A DNA stretch of 64,000 nt from UBA11098 sp041671525 (GTDB taxonomy: Bacteria > Patescibacteriota > Minisyncoccia > Moranbacterales > UBA2206), in assembly GCA_041671525.1 (NCBI GenBank), contig JBAZBJ010000001.1, forward strand, positions 66,356 to 130,355, in the 5' to 3' direction. Positions within the stretch are counted from its first letter, which is position 1. The number at the start of each line of letters is the position of its first letter. Below are positions 1-7,591 of the stretch, piece by piece. Position numbers and translations under genes: made by a program. Below the pieces are notes generated by a model. It had not been told where the DNA came from. It searched no databases and saw nothing but the letters and a program-made list of their open reading frames with translations.

Positions 1-3
1 ACA

Positions 4-315
4 ATGAAAAAAACAATCATTCTTTTGGGGAGTATCTTTTTAATAACTTCTTTAAATAGATTGTTGTTGGCAATAATTATCTTGCCAATTATCTACTTTG
101 TTTATAAGGGAAACAAAAAGGCGATGATTCTTGCTGGCATATATTCAGGTATTTTAACGATTGTGAATATAGCAGTTTATATTGAAAATAATCGTAATGA
201 GCAGGGCGACTTTTATTCCAGTCTAATGCCAGCTTATATTTATTTAGGTCTGTATATTTTAGCTTTAGTTTTTCTGAAAAAATCTTATAAAGCAGAAAAG
301 TTAAAAAAGGTATAA
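4..315 (+). CDS. Small hypothetical membrane protein
   Basis: A 103-residue protein starting four bases into the window with ATG. It is strongly hydrophobic, with membrane segments near residues 7-35, 41-60 and 77-93, separated by short lysine-rich loops, and it ends in a basic KKSYKAEKLKKV tail that probably faces the cytoplasm. No enzyme motif is visible and I do not recognise the family. It is followed after 17 bases by another small membrane protein, so the two may be co-transcribed. The real gene could begin upstream of the window, although the ATG is in a plausible place. Confidence 0.6.
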   Translation: MKKTIILLGSIFLITSLNRLLLAIIILPIIYFVYKGNKKAMILAGIYSGILTIVNIAVYIENNRNEQGDFYSSLMPAYIYLGLYILALVFLKKSYKAEKLKKV

Positions 316-332
316 TTTTTTATTTAAAACAG

Positions 333-611
333 ATGGAAAATCAAAAAGCGATACAAAATGAATCTTTTATGGATAAAATCAAAAGTATTCATTGGATTGT
401 TCAGATTATAATTTTTGGCGGATTGCTCTCGCTTATTTTTTCTGGGGATTTTAAGAATTTGGCAGGGGCTATGCTTATTTTGTCTTTGTATTCCGCCTAT
501 TCCTTGTTTAGACCATCTCTCAAAAATAGAAGATTGTTTTATCTTCTTCTTGCAGTGATATCGTTTATCAGTGTCTTTGTTTTAATAGCTATCGGACAAT
601 TATTGGCTTAG
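333..611 (+). CDS. Small hypothetical membrane protein
   Basis: A 92-residue protein with a short polar N-terminus (about 20 residues) and three hydrophobic segments, near residues 22-37, 43-58 and 68-90. No recognisable family or catalytic residues. It lies 17 bases after another small membrane protein on the same strand. The two may be a paired membrane unit, but nothing in the sequence assigns a role. No terminator is obvious between its stop and the DGR locus about 270 bases downstream. Confidence 0.6.
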   Translation: MENQKAIQNESFMDKIKSIHWIVQIIIFGGLLSLIFSGDFKNLAGAMLILSLYSAYSLFRPSLKNRRLFYLLLAVISFISVFVLIAIGQLLA

Positions 612-807
612 GAGTTAAATGTTTTGTTTAACGAATCTCCAAAAAATAATCATCAGAAATGGTGACCTTCATGTTTTTTTGGAAATATTTTGAGTCCGCA
701 AAATTCGGACGTTTCAGTGGGGAGTCGGATATTGTGGTACAGTTTACCGAATGAGACCCCAATAGACGCGTGTTGGACGAAATTTGGGCTTGTTCGGAGC
801 TGATTTC

Positions 808-836
808 TTTACTTAGAAGTCATTTTGCGATAAAAT
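808..836 (+). promoter_or_regulatory. Possible sigma70-type promoter for the DGR locus
   Basis: TTTACT (808-813), a 17-base spacer and TAAAAT (831-836) lie about 40 bases upstream of the VWA gene start. The -10 box is good and the -35 box is weak. The 612-807 interval holds nothing else I can identify. Confidence 0.35.
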
Positions 837-879
837 ATTGATATAGGGATACTTCAATTTTATTGCATGAAAAGAAACC

Positions 880-3111
880 ATGAAAGGAGTTGAATTCGGA
901 GAACCCCAATATGCGGCGGCAATGGAATCGAAAGACCGATCCCGTGGCGTTTCCGAAAAGGAGATATTGGATCAGTTTTCCAAGAAAGAACAAAAAGAAA
1001 TAAAATATAAACAAAGAGTACTTGCATCGCTTGCCTATTTTATAGGCAAGGATTTTGAAATTCCTGTTGAATTGAATCAACCCGGAGGCGGATGGCACTG
1101 GAATTTTAAAGACAATAAAATCGGAATCGATCCCAAAGATCTCTTGGAAAAACCTTTGGACTATTTGCGTTATCTCATCTGCCATGAGGGAAGTCACCGC
1201 AGAATTTCCAGGACAGATTTCATCCCCGTGGAAACATGGCAGCAGCCGGGTTTTTCCTACATGATGAATGCCATCGAGGATCCGAGGGTGGATAATTTCG
1301 TCGCGGAAAACTATCCGAAATTCAATGAATTTTCACAGCATTTCCATGATGTAGAAATAGAAAATTTGGAAAATAAATATAAAGAAGAATCTAAAGAAAA
1401 GCTCGGTCATCAGCCACGGTTCATTCAGGCCGGCTTTGAATATCTGAGACTCTGGTATAAAGAAACGCAAGGGCAAGCTACGGAAATAAGTAAAGATTTG
1501 CCTCAAGAAGTCCAGCAAGTCGTTCAAAAAACCATAGCTTCAGCTAGGGATTCCTGGTGGCGTTATCCTTTGAAGGGAGAAGCTGATTCGAACGACGACC
1601 TGATAAAAAACTACGCTAAAGTTTCATATGAAATAAATCTCGACGAAGTGTGGCCGGAATTCAAAAAACTGGTTGACGAGGATATGAAAGATCAGAACAT
1701 GCAGGAGTCTCTCAAGGATATGCAATCCAAAGAGCAGCAGGAAGGAAAGGGCCAGGGCGTGCCCCAGCAATTGAAAGATCAGTTGTCTCCTCAGCAGCAA
1801 AAAGAATTGGAGGATGCGATTGATAAAGCAATTGAAGAAGTCAAAAAAGAAAGAGAAAAAAACAAAGCCGAAGCTGGAAAAGATGGAGAAAAACCAAAGG
1901 ATGGATCAGAGGCAGGCGAAGGCGAGCCGAAGGACGGATCTGGAAAGGGCGAAGGTCAACCGCAGGAAGGACAAGGTGGGAAGCCCATAGATCTCGATTC
2001 TCTTTCGGAAGGTTTGAAACAAAAAATAAAAGAATTTATAGATTCACTTCCGCCTGAAAAGAAAAGAGAACTTCAGCAAAGAGCCGAAAAAGAAATCAAA
2101 GGTCTGGAACAGAAAATAAATGAAGAGCTGGAAGGAAAACTTTCTGAAAATCCGCAACAAAAAGTTGAGCGATCTGCAGAGGGAAAACCTGAAGGCAAAA
2201 AAACAGAGTCCGCTCCAGAGCAACCGCGGTCTGATTTTGACAGGGAGCAGGAAGAGCAGAGAAAAAAAGATCTTGATAAATACAGGGACATTCTGGAAAA
2301 GTCTCTTGAGAAAGATGCAAATATTTACGAGAGATACAGGAGTGAAGTGCTGCCGGTAATCGAAAGTCTGGAAAATGATTTGCGGGAAATTTTTGTCGCC
2401 CGCAGAGCAAGCAGATGGAAAAGTGGATTCAAAACTGGTAAGAGGATAGATATCAAAACTAGAATTCAGGAAAAAGCCAAGGGTATTTCTCCCGTTGAAA
2501 GCAAGGCATGGCAAAAACGTGAGCTTCCTTCTGAAAAGGATTATGCAATTTCAATATTAGTGGATCTTTCAGGATCAATGTCTGGACAAAAAATACAGGA
2601 AACATTTAAGGCTTTGATCGTGTTGTCCGAAGTGCTGAACAAGCTTTCCATAAAAACCGAGATTCTCGGATTCAATGATCGTCTGTATGAGTATCAGACA
2701 TTCGGCGAAAGTTTTTCACGCGAAATCAGAGAAAACATGGGAGGAGCCCTGCGAGAAGTTGATAACCATAACGGCGGTCGCGCAGATTATAATGATGACG
2801 GCTGGGCACTTCAGGAAACTTCGCATCGCCTGGCTCGGCAAAAGGCGAACGAGAAATTCATCATGGTGCTTTCCGACGGTGTGCCGGAAGCGTCTCCGCA
2901 GCACAGAGGATCAGAGTTTGATTTGAACAGAGTGGTCAATCACATTACGCAGGAATCCGATCAAAAACTTATCGGTCTAGGAATCGGCAGTGGTACTGGT
3001 CATGTTGAGAAATATTATCCGAACAGTCTTGCAAATATCAATGTAAAAGAGATGGCTGAAAAGTTGGCTGACACGATCAGAGAAATGATTGTGAATTATC
3101 AAAATTTTTGA
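880..3111 (+). CDS. VWA-domain protein with N-terminal HExxH metallopeptidase-like domain
   Basis: A 743-residue cytoplasmic protein with no signal peptide. Its N-terminal domain carries HEGSH at residues 102-106 and NAIEDPR around 130-136, the HExxH plus Glu-Asp-x-Arg arrangement of zincin-like domains found in CobT/NorD-type VWA proteins. Residues about 270-500 are a low-complexity linker rich in Q, E, K and G. The C-terminal VWA domain starts near residue 554 and has the metal-ion-dependent adhesion motif DLSGSMSG plus a later SDG. In MoxR/NorQ/CobS systems such a VWA protein partners an AAA+ ATPase to remodel a substrate protein, and the partner ATPase is encoded three genes downstream (4696). 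Twelve bases separate it from the first diversified gene. Whether it hydrolyses peptides is untested; the motif suggests it could. Confidence 0.85.
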   Translation: MKGVEFGEPQYAAAMESKDRSRGVSEKEILDQFSKKEQKEIKYKQRVLASLAYFIGKDFEIPVELNQPGGGWHWNFKDNKIGIDPKDLLEKPLDYLRYLICHEGSHRRISRTDFIPVETWQQPGFSYMMNAIEDPRVDNFVAENYPKFNEFSQHFHDVEIENLENKYKEESKEKLGHQPRFIQAGFEYLRLWYKETQGQATEISKDLPQEVQQVVQKTIASARDSWWRYPLKGEADSNDDLIKNYAKVSYEINLDEVWPEFKKLVDEDMKDQNMQESLKDMQSKEQQEGKGQGVPQQLKDQLSPQQQKELEDAIDKAIEEVKKEREKNKAEAGKDGEKPKDGSEAGEGEPKDGSGKGEGQPQEGQGGKPIDLDSLSEGLKQKIKEFIDSLPPEKKRELQQRAEKEIKGLEQKINEELEGKLSENPQQKVERSAEGKPEGKKTESAPEQPRSDFDREQEEQRKKDLDKYRDILEKSLEKDANIYERYRSEVLPVIESLENDLREIFVARRASRWKSGFKTGKRIDIKTRIQEKAKGISPVESKAWQKRELPSEKDYAISILVDLSGSMSGQKIQETFKALIVLSEVLNKLSIKTEILGFNDRLYEYQTFGESFSREIRENMGGALREVDNHNGGRADYNDDGWALQETSHRLARQKANEKFIMVLSDGVPEASPQHRGSEFDLNRVVNHITQESDQKLIGLGIGSGTGHVEKYYPNSLANINVKEMAEKLADTIREMIVNYQNF

Positions 3112-3123
3112 TATAATAAAAAC

Positions 3124-4221
3124 ATGAAAAATTCTTACGAAGCAATTTTTGGTTTAGGAGGAAAAAAGAAAGATGAGGAAAAAAAATCATCTGAAAGTAA
3201 GCCTGTTTCTGGAGAAAATCCAGTTGAACAAGAACAATCCTCCTCTGAACTGGAAAATGCAACAAGCATAAAAAAAGAAATTTTAGAAATAACTCAGGGA
3301 AAAAACCTTGAGGATTTGGCGTTGGAAGATTTGCAAAAAGTTCTGGCGAAATACAAAGAAATGGAAATTGCTCTCGGGCTTCCTGAGGCAGAACCGAAGG
3401 GTGACGTTCGCGAGCAGATGCAACGCGCGAAAGAAATTATGGGAGAAGATTTTTTCGCTCATGAAGAAATAGAAAAAGCATTCGGCTTTAAAGTTAGTCC
3501 TGAGCTAATTCCCGAAGTTCCTTTTTCACGTGAAGATCTGGAACGCGCAAGAGAATTGAATCAGTTCCTTATTCTGAGAGTAGACAAAACCGGTGACGGA
3601 AAGCCCTTGACGTTGGCGAAAATGAATGAGCTTCTCGGAGGAAAAACAAAAGACGGCAGCAAAGCCTTGTATGCCGATGATGAAAGCGGCAGTGGAAAGA
3701 TAGAAGACGATTCATGGTACAAAGATGAAGATTTCGCGTTGAAGGATGTGCCGAAACTTTCATGGGCACTTGTAAGCAAGGAAGTCATTTCATCTTCTCC
3801 TGACAAAAACTATCTGGATCAGACATCTGAAATAGTGGACTATCTGAAGAATGAAGTTTTTAAGGGAAAAGAAATTCCTGTTGAATTCCAGTCTGCGATT
3901 TCTGAATTTGAAAAATCAAAAGACGGAATAGAAAAGCTCATGAATGAAGATTGGGAAAAAGCAGCTGAAAAACTCGAAGGACTTGCAATCACCAAACTTA
4001 CCAGGCAGACGCCAGCTGAAGCTATCTATGATATTTTTGTTTATTTTCAAAATAAAGGAGAAAGATTATTGGAAAATATGTATACCTGGACTTCACGCCG
4101 GAGCTCTGACGGCAAGCTTGTGCTTGTTGGCGGCTTCGATTCCGACGGTGCGGATGTCAGTAGCCACAGGCCTGACGATTCCCACGACAGTCTCGGCGTG
4201 TCTTTCTCCCGCAGTCTTTGA
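3124..4221 (+). CDS. DGR variable protein 1, stand-alone recognition module
   Basis: A 365-residue protein. Residues 1-100 are charged and probably disordered. Residues about 105-365 are clearly homologous to the last 260 residues of the downstream AAA+ ATPase, sharing FLILRV, SWYKDEDF, KLSW.LVSKEV and TRQ.P.E motifs. The last 41 residues are encoded by the variable repeat VR1 and carry the pattern LVLVGGFDSDGA...LGVSFSRSL, which resembles the C-type-lectin-like tails of known DGR targets (GG-x-W/F-D/N...GF/V-S/R). Stop codon TGA falls inside the conserved 3' end of VR1. It looks like a detached copy of the ATPase sensor domain. No signal peptide, so it should act inside the cell. The lectin-like fold is inferred from pattern only. 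Confidence 0.85.
   Translation: MKNSYEAIFGLGGKKKDEEKKSSESKPVSGENPVEQEQSSSELENATSIKKEILEITQGKNLEDLALEDLQKVLAKYKEMEIALGLPEAEPKGDVREQMQRAKEIMGEDFFAHEEIEKAFGFKVSPELIPEVPFSREDLERARELNQFLILRVDKTGDGKPLTLAKMNELLGGKTKDGSKALYADDESGSGKIEDDSWYKDEDFALKDVPKLSWALVSKEVISSSPDKNYLDQTSEIVDYLKNEVFKGKEIPVEFQSAISEFEKSKDGIEKLMNEDWEKAAEKLEGLAITKLTRQTPAEAIYDIFVYFQNKGERLLENMYTWTSRRSSDGKLVLVGGFDSDGADVSSHRPDDSHDSLGVSFSRSL
4095..4220 (+). repeat. DGR variable repeat VR1
   Basis: 126 bp aligned without gaps to the template repeat at 7093-7218. There are ten differences and all fall on template adenines (template positions 7101, 7130, 7131, 7151, 7158, 7163, 7175, 7181, 7188, 7210; eight or fewer A to G, the others A to C). 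Non-adenine positions are identical. This is the signature of adenine-specific mutagenic retrohoming. The repeat encodes residues 325-365 of the protein, ending in its stop codon. Confidence 0.95.
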
Positions 4222-4255
4222 AGATTTGAGATTTGAATTTTGAATATTTGAAAAG

Positions 4256-4277
4256 AATTTTTGCGAAGCAAAAAATT
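4256..4277 (+). promoter_or_regulatory. GCGAAGC hairpin downstream of VR1
   Basis: A short inverted repeat AATTTTT-GCGAAGC-AAAAAATT with one unpaired A, 35 bases after the VR1 stop. The same element follows VR2. DGRs characteristically carry a DNA hairpin just downstream of the variable repeat that aids target recognition; GCGAAGC is also known as an unusually stable DNA mini-hairpin. About 50 bases between VR and hairpin are nearly identical at both loci. Confidence 0.7.
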
Positions 4278-4291
4278 AAAAGAAATATATT

Positions 4292-4693
4292 ATGCAAGAA
4301 GAAATACGAAAATTTTTGGAAATGACGAACGGTTCCACGGAGCTGTGTCTTATGATAGCGCAAGATGACCAGGAGCTCGCAACCGTTGAAAAGGAAGTCA
4401 GCGATGCCGGATTCCAAAAAACCAAAAATATCAGAGAAATATTCAATGCGATAAAAAACGGGACCAAAATATATTTCACCTTGGGCGAAGCCCTTGGAAA
4501 CAATATATACAACATTTTAGCTCAATATCCCACGGGACAGGTTACTGCAAATGACGGTCAGAAAAATCTGGTTGCGAATCCTGATTATAAAAATGGATCA
4601 GTTTTGATTTTGATAACAAAAGAAAATTTAGAAAAAATTGAGAAAAGCGAAAAAAGTCTGCTGAGAATTGCAGGCTTGACTTGGCAAAAATAA
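4292..4693 (+). CDS. Hypothetical protein between the two DGR targets
   Basis: A 133-residue protein, ATG 14 bases after the VR1 hairpin. It is mixed alpha/beta in appearance and ends in a lysine-rich helix (ENLEKIEKSEKSLLR). No signal peptide, membrane segment or recognisable catalytic motif. Its stop lies two bases before the ATG of the AAA+ ATPase, so the two are almost certainly translated together and the product may be a partner or regulator of the ATPase. I do not recognise the family. Confidence 0.75.
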   Translation: MQEEIRKFLEMTNGSTELCLMIAQDDQELATVEKEVSDAGFQKTKNIREIFNAIKNGTKIYFTLGEALGNNIYNILAQYPTGQVTANDGQKNLVANPDYKNGSVLILITKENLEKIEKSEKSLLRIAGLTWQK

Positions 4694-4695
4694 TC

Positions 4696-6795
4696 ATGAC
4701 ACCAGAAACACAAAAATTTCAGGAAAAAGTTGTCGACAGGGCAACAACCCCAATAGCAGAAACGGAACATTCCGTTGCTTATTTGGGCGTCGAACTTCCA
4801 AAAGGAAAGGGTGGCGATTTTTGTCCGAAACGGGAAAACTATCAGGGTTATATCAATGAAGAGTTTTCGCTGGAACTGCAGAGAAAAATAGCTACATCCT
4901 GGAAACTTGACCAGCCTATTTTGATTGAGGGAGGAACCAGCATCGGAAAAACCACTACTGTGAGAAAAATGTGCGCAGAACTCGGCTATGAAGTTTATTA
5001 CAAGAACCTTAACGGAACAACGGATGTCGAAGATCTGATGGGAAGGTATGTGCCGAATCCTGACAGGAAAACTGCCAATGATCCCGAATACAAATGGGCT
5101 GACGGACCTGTTACTCAGGGACTCCGACAGGACAGTGAAAAAATAAAAGTGATAATTTTGGATGAATATAACTCTGCCAATCCGAACATTGTCATTCGTT
5201 TGCATGAAGTGCTGGACGAATTGGAAAAGAACGGAGAGGTTGTGCTTGCCGAGGATGCATCGGAAAGAGTCAAAGTTGGCAAAACAAGAACCAAAGTTAT
5301 CGCACTTACGAATCCTCCAGGAAAGGGATATCTCGACCGACAACCTCTTGATCCTGCTCAGCTTCGTCGTTGGAATTATCAAAAGGAAGTGTCTGAATTG
5401 CCGAAGGACACCTTTTCAGGATCGGTTGATATCATGTTTCATCTGAAGCCTGAAACAAAAGAAATGGCGGAGGAAAAGTTTTTGCTTTCAAGCGATGTTG
5501 AAATTCCAATCGGTGAGCTTCGGGAAGTTCCTGGCATGAAAGAATTGGTTGAAAAATACAAGGAATTCCATCATGCTGCAAAAGAACTTTTGAAGAACAG
5601 GAAGATTGGTCAGGATCAGCCGCAGGCTTTCATGTACGATGACCGCATGGAACCGCAGAGAGTGCTGAAATTCATTCAGAATTTTTATCGCGGCGATATC
5701 AATGAAGTGTGGAAAGAAGCTCTCAGATATTTCTATGTGAACAAACTCGAAGATGATACCGACAAGCAGAAATTGCTTGAGCTTATCAATGCAATCGAAT
5801 ATGCCCAGCCAGCAGAATCAAGGCGCAAGGGACTGGAACGTGAAGGTGCGGGCGCCGAAGCAATGGCAAAAGCTGAGACTCCTGAAGAAAAGGAAAGACT
5901 TCGAACGCTTGCGGAAATCGAACGTGTCAGAAAAAGAATAGAGGAAAGCGGAAAAGTGCCGGACGGATTTTTTGAGGAAAAAAGAGAAGGACTAAGCGGA
6001 GCCTTGGCTGAACAGATTAAAAATGCCAAAGAAATTCTGGGCAAAAAAGATGTTTTGGGGATAGAAGAAATCGAAAATACATTCGGAATAAAAGTGCGGG
6101 CGGAAGACGTGCCAAACATTCCTTTCTCCAAAGAAGAATTGGAAAAAGCCAAGGAACTTGGACAATTCCTGATTCTTCGCGTAGGGGAGGGATCAGACGG
6201 CAAGAAATTGACCATGGAAAACATGCATGGAATTCTGTCGGATGAATTCAAAAAAGAAGGTCTTGGTAAGATTCTGCATGAAATTTCCTGGTATAAAGAT
6301 GAGGATTTCTTCAAAAAAGAAACGCCTAAACTTTCCTGGTCTTTGGTAAGCAAGGAAGTCGTTCCGGATTCGACAAACAAAAATTATCTGCAGCAAACCG
6401 AACGCATGATTGATTATGTTCAAGATTCGGTTTTCAAGGGAAAGACCATGCCGAAAGAATACCAAGATGCTCTTCGTGAATTTGCCGAGAAGAAATCCAC
6501 AATACAAAAAATGATGAGCGATGACTGGCAGAAGGCTGCCGAGATGCTGGCGGAACTTTCCATAAACAAACTAACAAGGCAATCACCTTCTGAATTCATT
6601 TATGATATGATCGCTTATTTGAAGAGCAACAAAGAAAGATTAATGGAAAATATGTATACCTGGACCATGCGCCGGTACTCTGGCGGCGAGCTTGTGCTTG
6701 TTGGCGGCTTCGATTCCGACGGTGCGGGTGTCAGGGGCCGCAGGCCTGGCCATTCCCGCGTCTATCTCGGCGTGTCTTTCTCCCGCAGTCTTTGA
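4696..6795 (+). CDS. MoxR/AAA_5-type AAA+ ATPase with DGR-diversified C-terminus (variable protein 2)
   Basis: A 699-residue protein. Walker A is GGTSIGKTT (residues 79-87), Walker B ILDEYN (D156, E157), sensor 1 ALTNPP (N206), and QLRRW just after may supply the arginine finger. These place it with AAA_5/MoxR/NorQ-type ring ATPases that work with VWA proteins, such as the one at 880. Residues 240-430 are helical and charged. Residues about 438-699 repeat the module of the protein at 3124, and the last 41 residues are encoded by VR2. A TTG at 4681 would add five residues but overlaps the previous gene; ATG 4696 fits a two-base junction. An ATPase whose recognition tail is rewritten by a retroelement suggests target selection by the variable domain. 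Confidence 0.9.
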   Translation: MTPETQKFQEKVVDRATTPIAETEHSVAYLGVELPKGKGGDFCPKRENYQGYINEEFSLELQRKIATSWKLDQPILIEGGTSIGKTTTVRKMCAELGYEVYYKNLNGTTDVEDLMGRYVPNPDRKTANDPEYKWADGPVTQGLRQDSEKIKVIILDEYNSANPNIVIRLHEVLDELEKNGEVVLAEDASERVKVGKTRTKVIALTNPPGKGYLDRQPLDPAQLRRWNYQKEVSELPKDTFSGSVDIMFHLKPETKEMAEEKFLLSSDVEIPIGELREVPGMKELVEKYKEFHHAAKELLKNRKIGQDQPQAFMYDDRMEPQRVLKFIQNFYRGDINEVWKEALRYFYVNKLEDDTDKQKLLELINAIEYAQPAESRRKGLEREGAGAEAMAKAETPEEKERLRTLAEIERVRKRIEESGKVPDGFFEEKREGLSGALAEQIKNAKEILGKKDVLGIEEIENTFGIKVRAEDVPNIPFSKEELEKAKELGQFLILRVGEGSDGKKLTMENMHGILSDEFKKEGLGKILHEISWYKDEDFFKKETPKLSWSLVSKEVVPDSTNKNYLQQTERMIDYVQDSVFKGKTMPKEYQDALREFAEKKSTIQKMMSDDWQKAAEMLAELSINKLTRQSPSEFIYDMIAYLKSNKERLMENMYTWTMRRYSGGELVLVGGFDSDGAGVRGRRPGHSRVYLGVSFSRSL
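6669..6794 (+). repeat. DGR variable repeat VR2
   Basis: 126 bp aligned without gaps to the template repeat 7093-7218. Eighteen internal template adenines are changed (to G, C or T), a nineteenth possible change sits at the first base, and there is a single non-adenine change (template T7159 to G at 6735). It encodes the last 41 residues of the AAA+ ATPase. Both VRs share A to C at template 7210, which may mark the initiation-of-mutagenic-homing end rather than a mutation. Confidence 0.95.
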
Positions 6796-6829
6796 AAATT
6801 TGAGATTTGAATTTTGAATATTTGAAAAG

Positions 6830-6850
6830 AATTTTTGCGAAGCAAAAATT
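6830..6850 (+). promoter_or_regulatory. GCGAAGC hairpin downstream of VR2
   Basis: A perfect 9-bp inverted repeat AATTTTTGC-GAA-GCAAAAATT, 35 bases after VR2. It matches the element after VR1 and is absent after the template repeat, as expected for the target-side hairpin of a DGR. Confidence 0.75.
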
Positions 6851-6971
6851 AGTTCATGGAGATGATAGATTTTGGATGGCTGTGAATCTTTTGTATCTTT
6901 ATTTCATACAAAGTATCCATGGCTAATGTAGGTATGTTTACGGATATGCCTCGCCAAGTTCTAAAGACTGC

Positions 6972-7086
6972 TTATATTCCTCCAGTACAGATAGCCGAAA
7001 GGTGAGTCTGTCGCGTTTTCATACAAATGAGACCCGCTTTCCTCGCGGAAGCGCGAATCGTTGCTGCCAAAGAAGGAGGAATATAA
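6972..7086 (+). ncRNA. Structured leader of the DGR template RNA
   Basis: TTATATTCCTCC (6972-6983) and GGAGGAATATAA (7075-7086) are a perfect 12-bp inverted repeat that ends six bases before the template repeat. Between them is at least one further hairpin (CGCTTTCC-TCGC-GGAAGCG around 7035-7053). The segment has no good reading frame of its own. The likely meaning is a folded 5' part of the non-coding template RNA, perhaps for binding the reverse transcriptase or Avd. 6851-6971 holds nothing else I can identify. Confidence 0.5.
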
Positions 7087-7092
7087 AAAGGG

Positions 7093-7218
7093 ACGCCGGA
7101 ACTCTGACGGCAAGCTTGTGCTTGTTGGCAACTTCGATTCCGACGGTGCGAATGTCAATAGCAACAGGCCTGACAATTCCAACGACAATCTCGGCGTGTC
7201 TTTCTCCCGAAGTCTTTG
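7093..7218 (+). repeat. DGR template repeat TR
   Basis: The 126-bp donor copy. Read in the target frame it is rich in AAC and AAT codons, the usual design of DGR templates because adenines are the mutable bases. Both variable repeats differ from it almost only at its adenines. It lies between the second target gene and the Avd/reverse transcriptase pair, on the same strand as targets and reverse transcriptase. An open frame runs through it (7061-7543) but this is simply the target frame copied into the template and not a gene. Confidence 0.95.
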
Positions 7219-7242
7219 CCCCGTCTTAACTGGCGGGGTTTT
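7219..7242 (+). terminator. Terminator-like hairpin after the template repeat
   Basis: CCCCG (7219-7223) pairs with CGGGG (7234-7238), followed by TTTT. It begins at the base after the template repeat and overlaps the last codons of avd on the other strand. It could end the template RNA. Confidence 0.45.
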
Positions 7243-7591
7243 CCTTTTCCGGCTTGAGACTCTTGATCCAGCCGCCAAGCATTCTTCCCATTTCATCCAG
7301 AGCTGCGGACATATGGAGATAATCCTTGGCTTCAACGGCGCGGACATCGTTGATTATGCGCACGAATGTCTGCAGGACTTTCAGTTTCACATCCAGATCA
7401 TAAAGAAATGGAAGCTTCTCTTCGTCTCTTTTGGAGTTTGCAATAAAAAGAGCTTCCAAAAATTCCAGTGTCAAACCCTCGCACTTTTGTCCCAGAGAGA
7501 AACGGTCTTTTTTCGGAAAGGTTTTTGTGTAAGAATACAATAAAAGATAGAACCTGTAAGTTTTTGTTATGATTGGAGCTTTATGGTACAT
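7226..7591 (-). CDS. avd: Avd-like DGR accessory protein (four-helix bundle)
   Basis: A 121-residue helical protein with an N-terminal KTFPKKDRFSLGQK segment and later LKVLQTFVRIINDVRA and AALDEMGRMLGGWIK. This matches the small four-helix-bundle accessory proteins (Avd/bAvd) that bind the reverse transcriptase and template RNA in DGRs. It is on the opposite strand to the reverse transcriptase, and the two start codons overlap by nine bases, leaving no room for a promoter between them. In classical DGRs avd lies on the same strand as the reverse transcriptase, so the inversion is unusual. Expression must start inside the reverse transcriptase gene. Confidence 0.85.
   Translation of the reverse strand: MYHKAPIITKTYRFYLLLYSYTKTFPKKDRFSLGQKCEGLTLEFLEALFIANSKRDEEKLPFLYDLDVKLKVLQTFVRIINDVRAVEAKDYLHMSAALDEMGRMLGGWIKSLKPEKENPAS

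Noticed and set aside
4585..5382. 265-residue antisense frame
   Set aside because: Lies fully opposite the AAA+ ATPase gene, which has all expected motifs.
7061..7543. 160-residue open frame through the template repeat
   Set aside because: It is the target frame copied into the TR plus chance extension antisense to avd; no start signal and no independent gene features.
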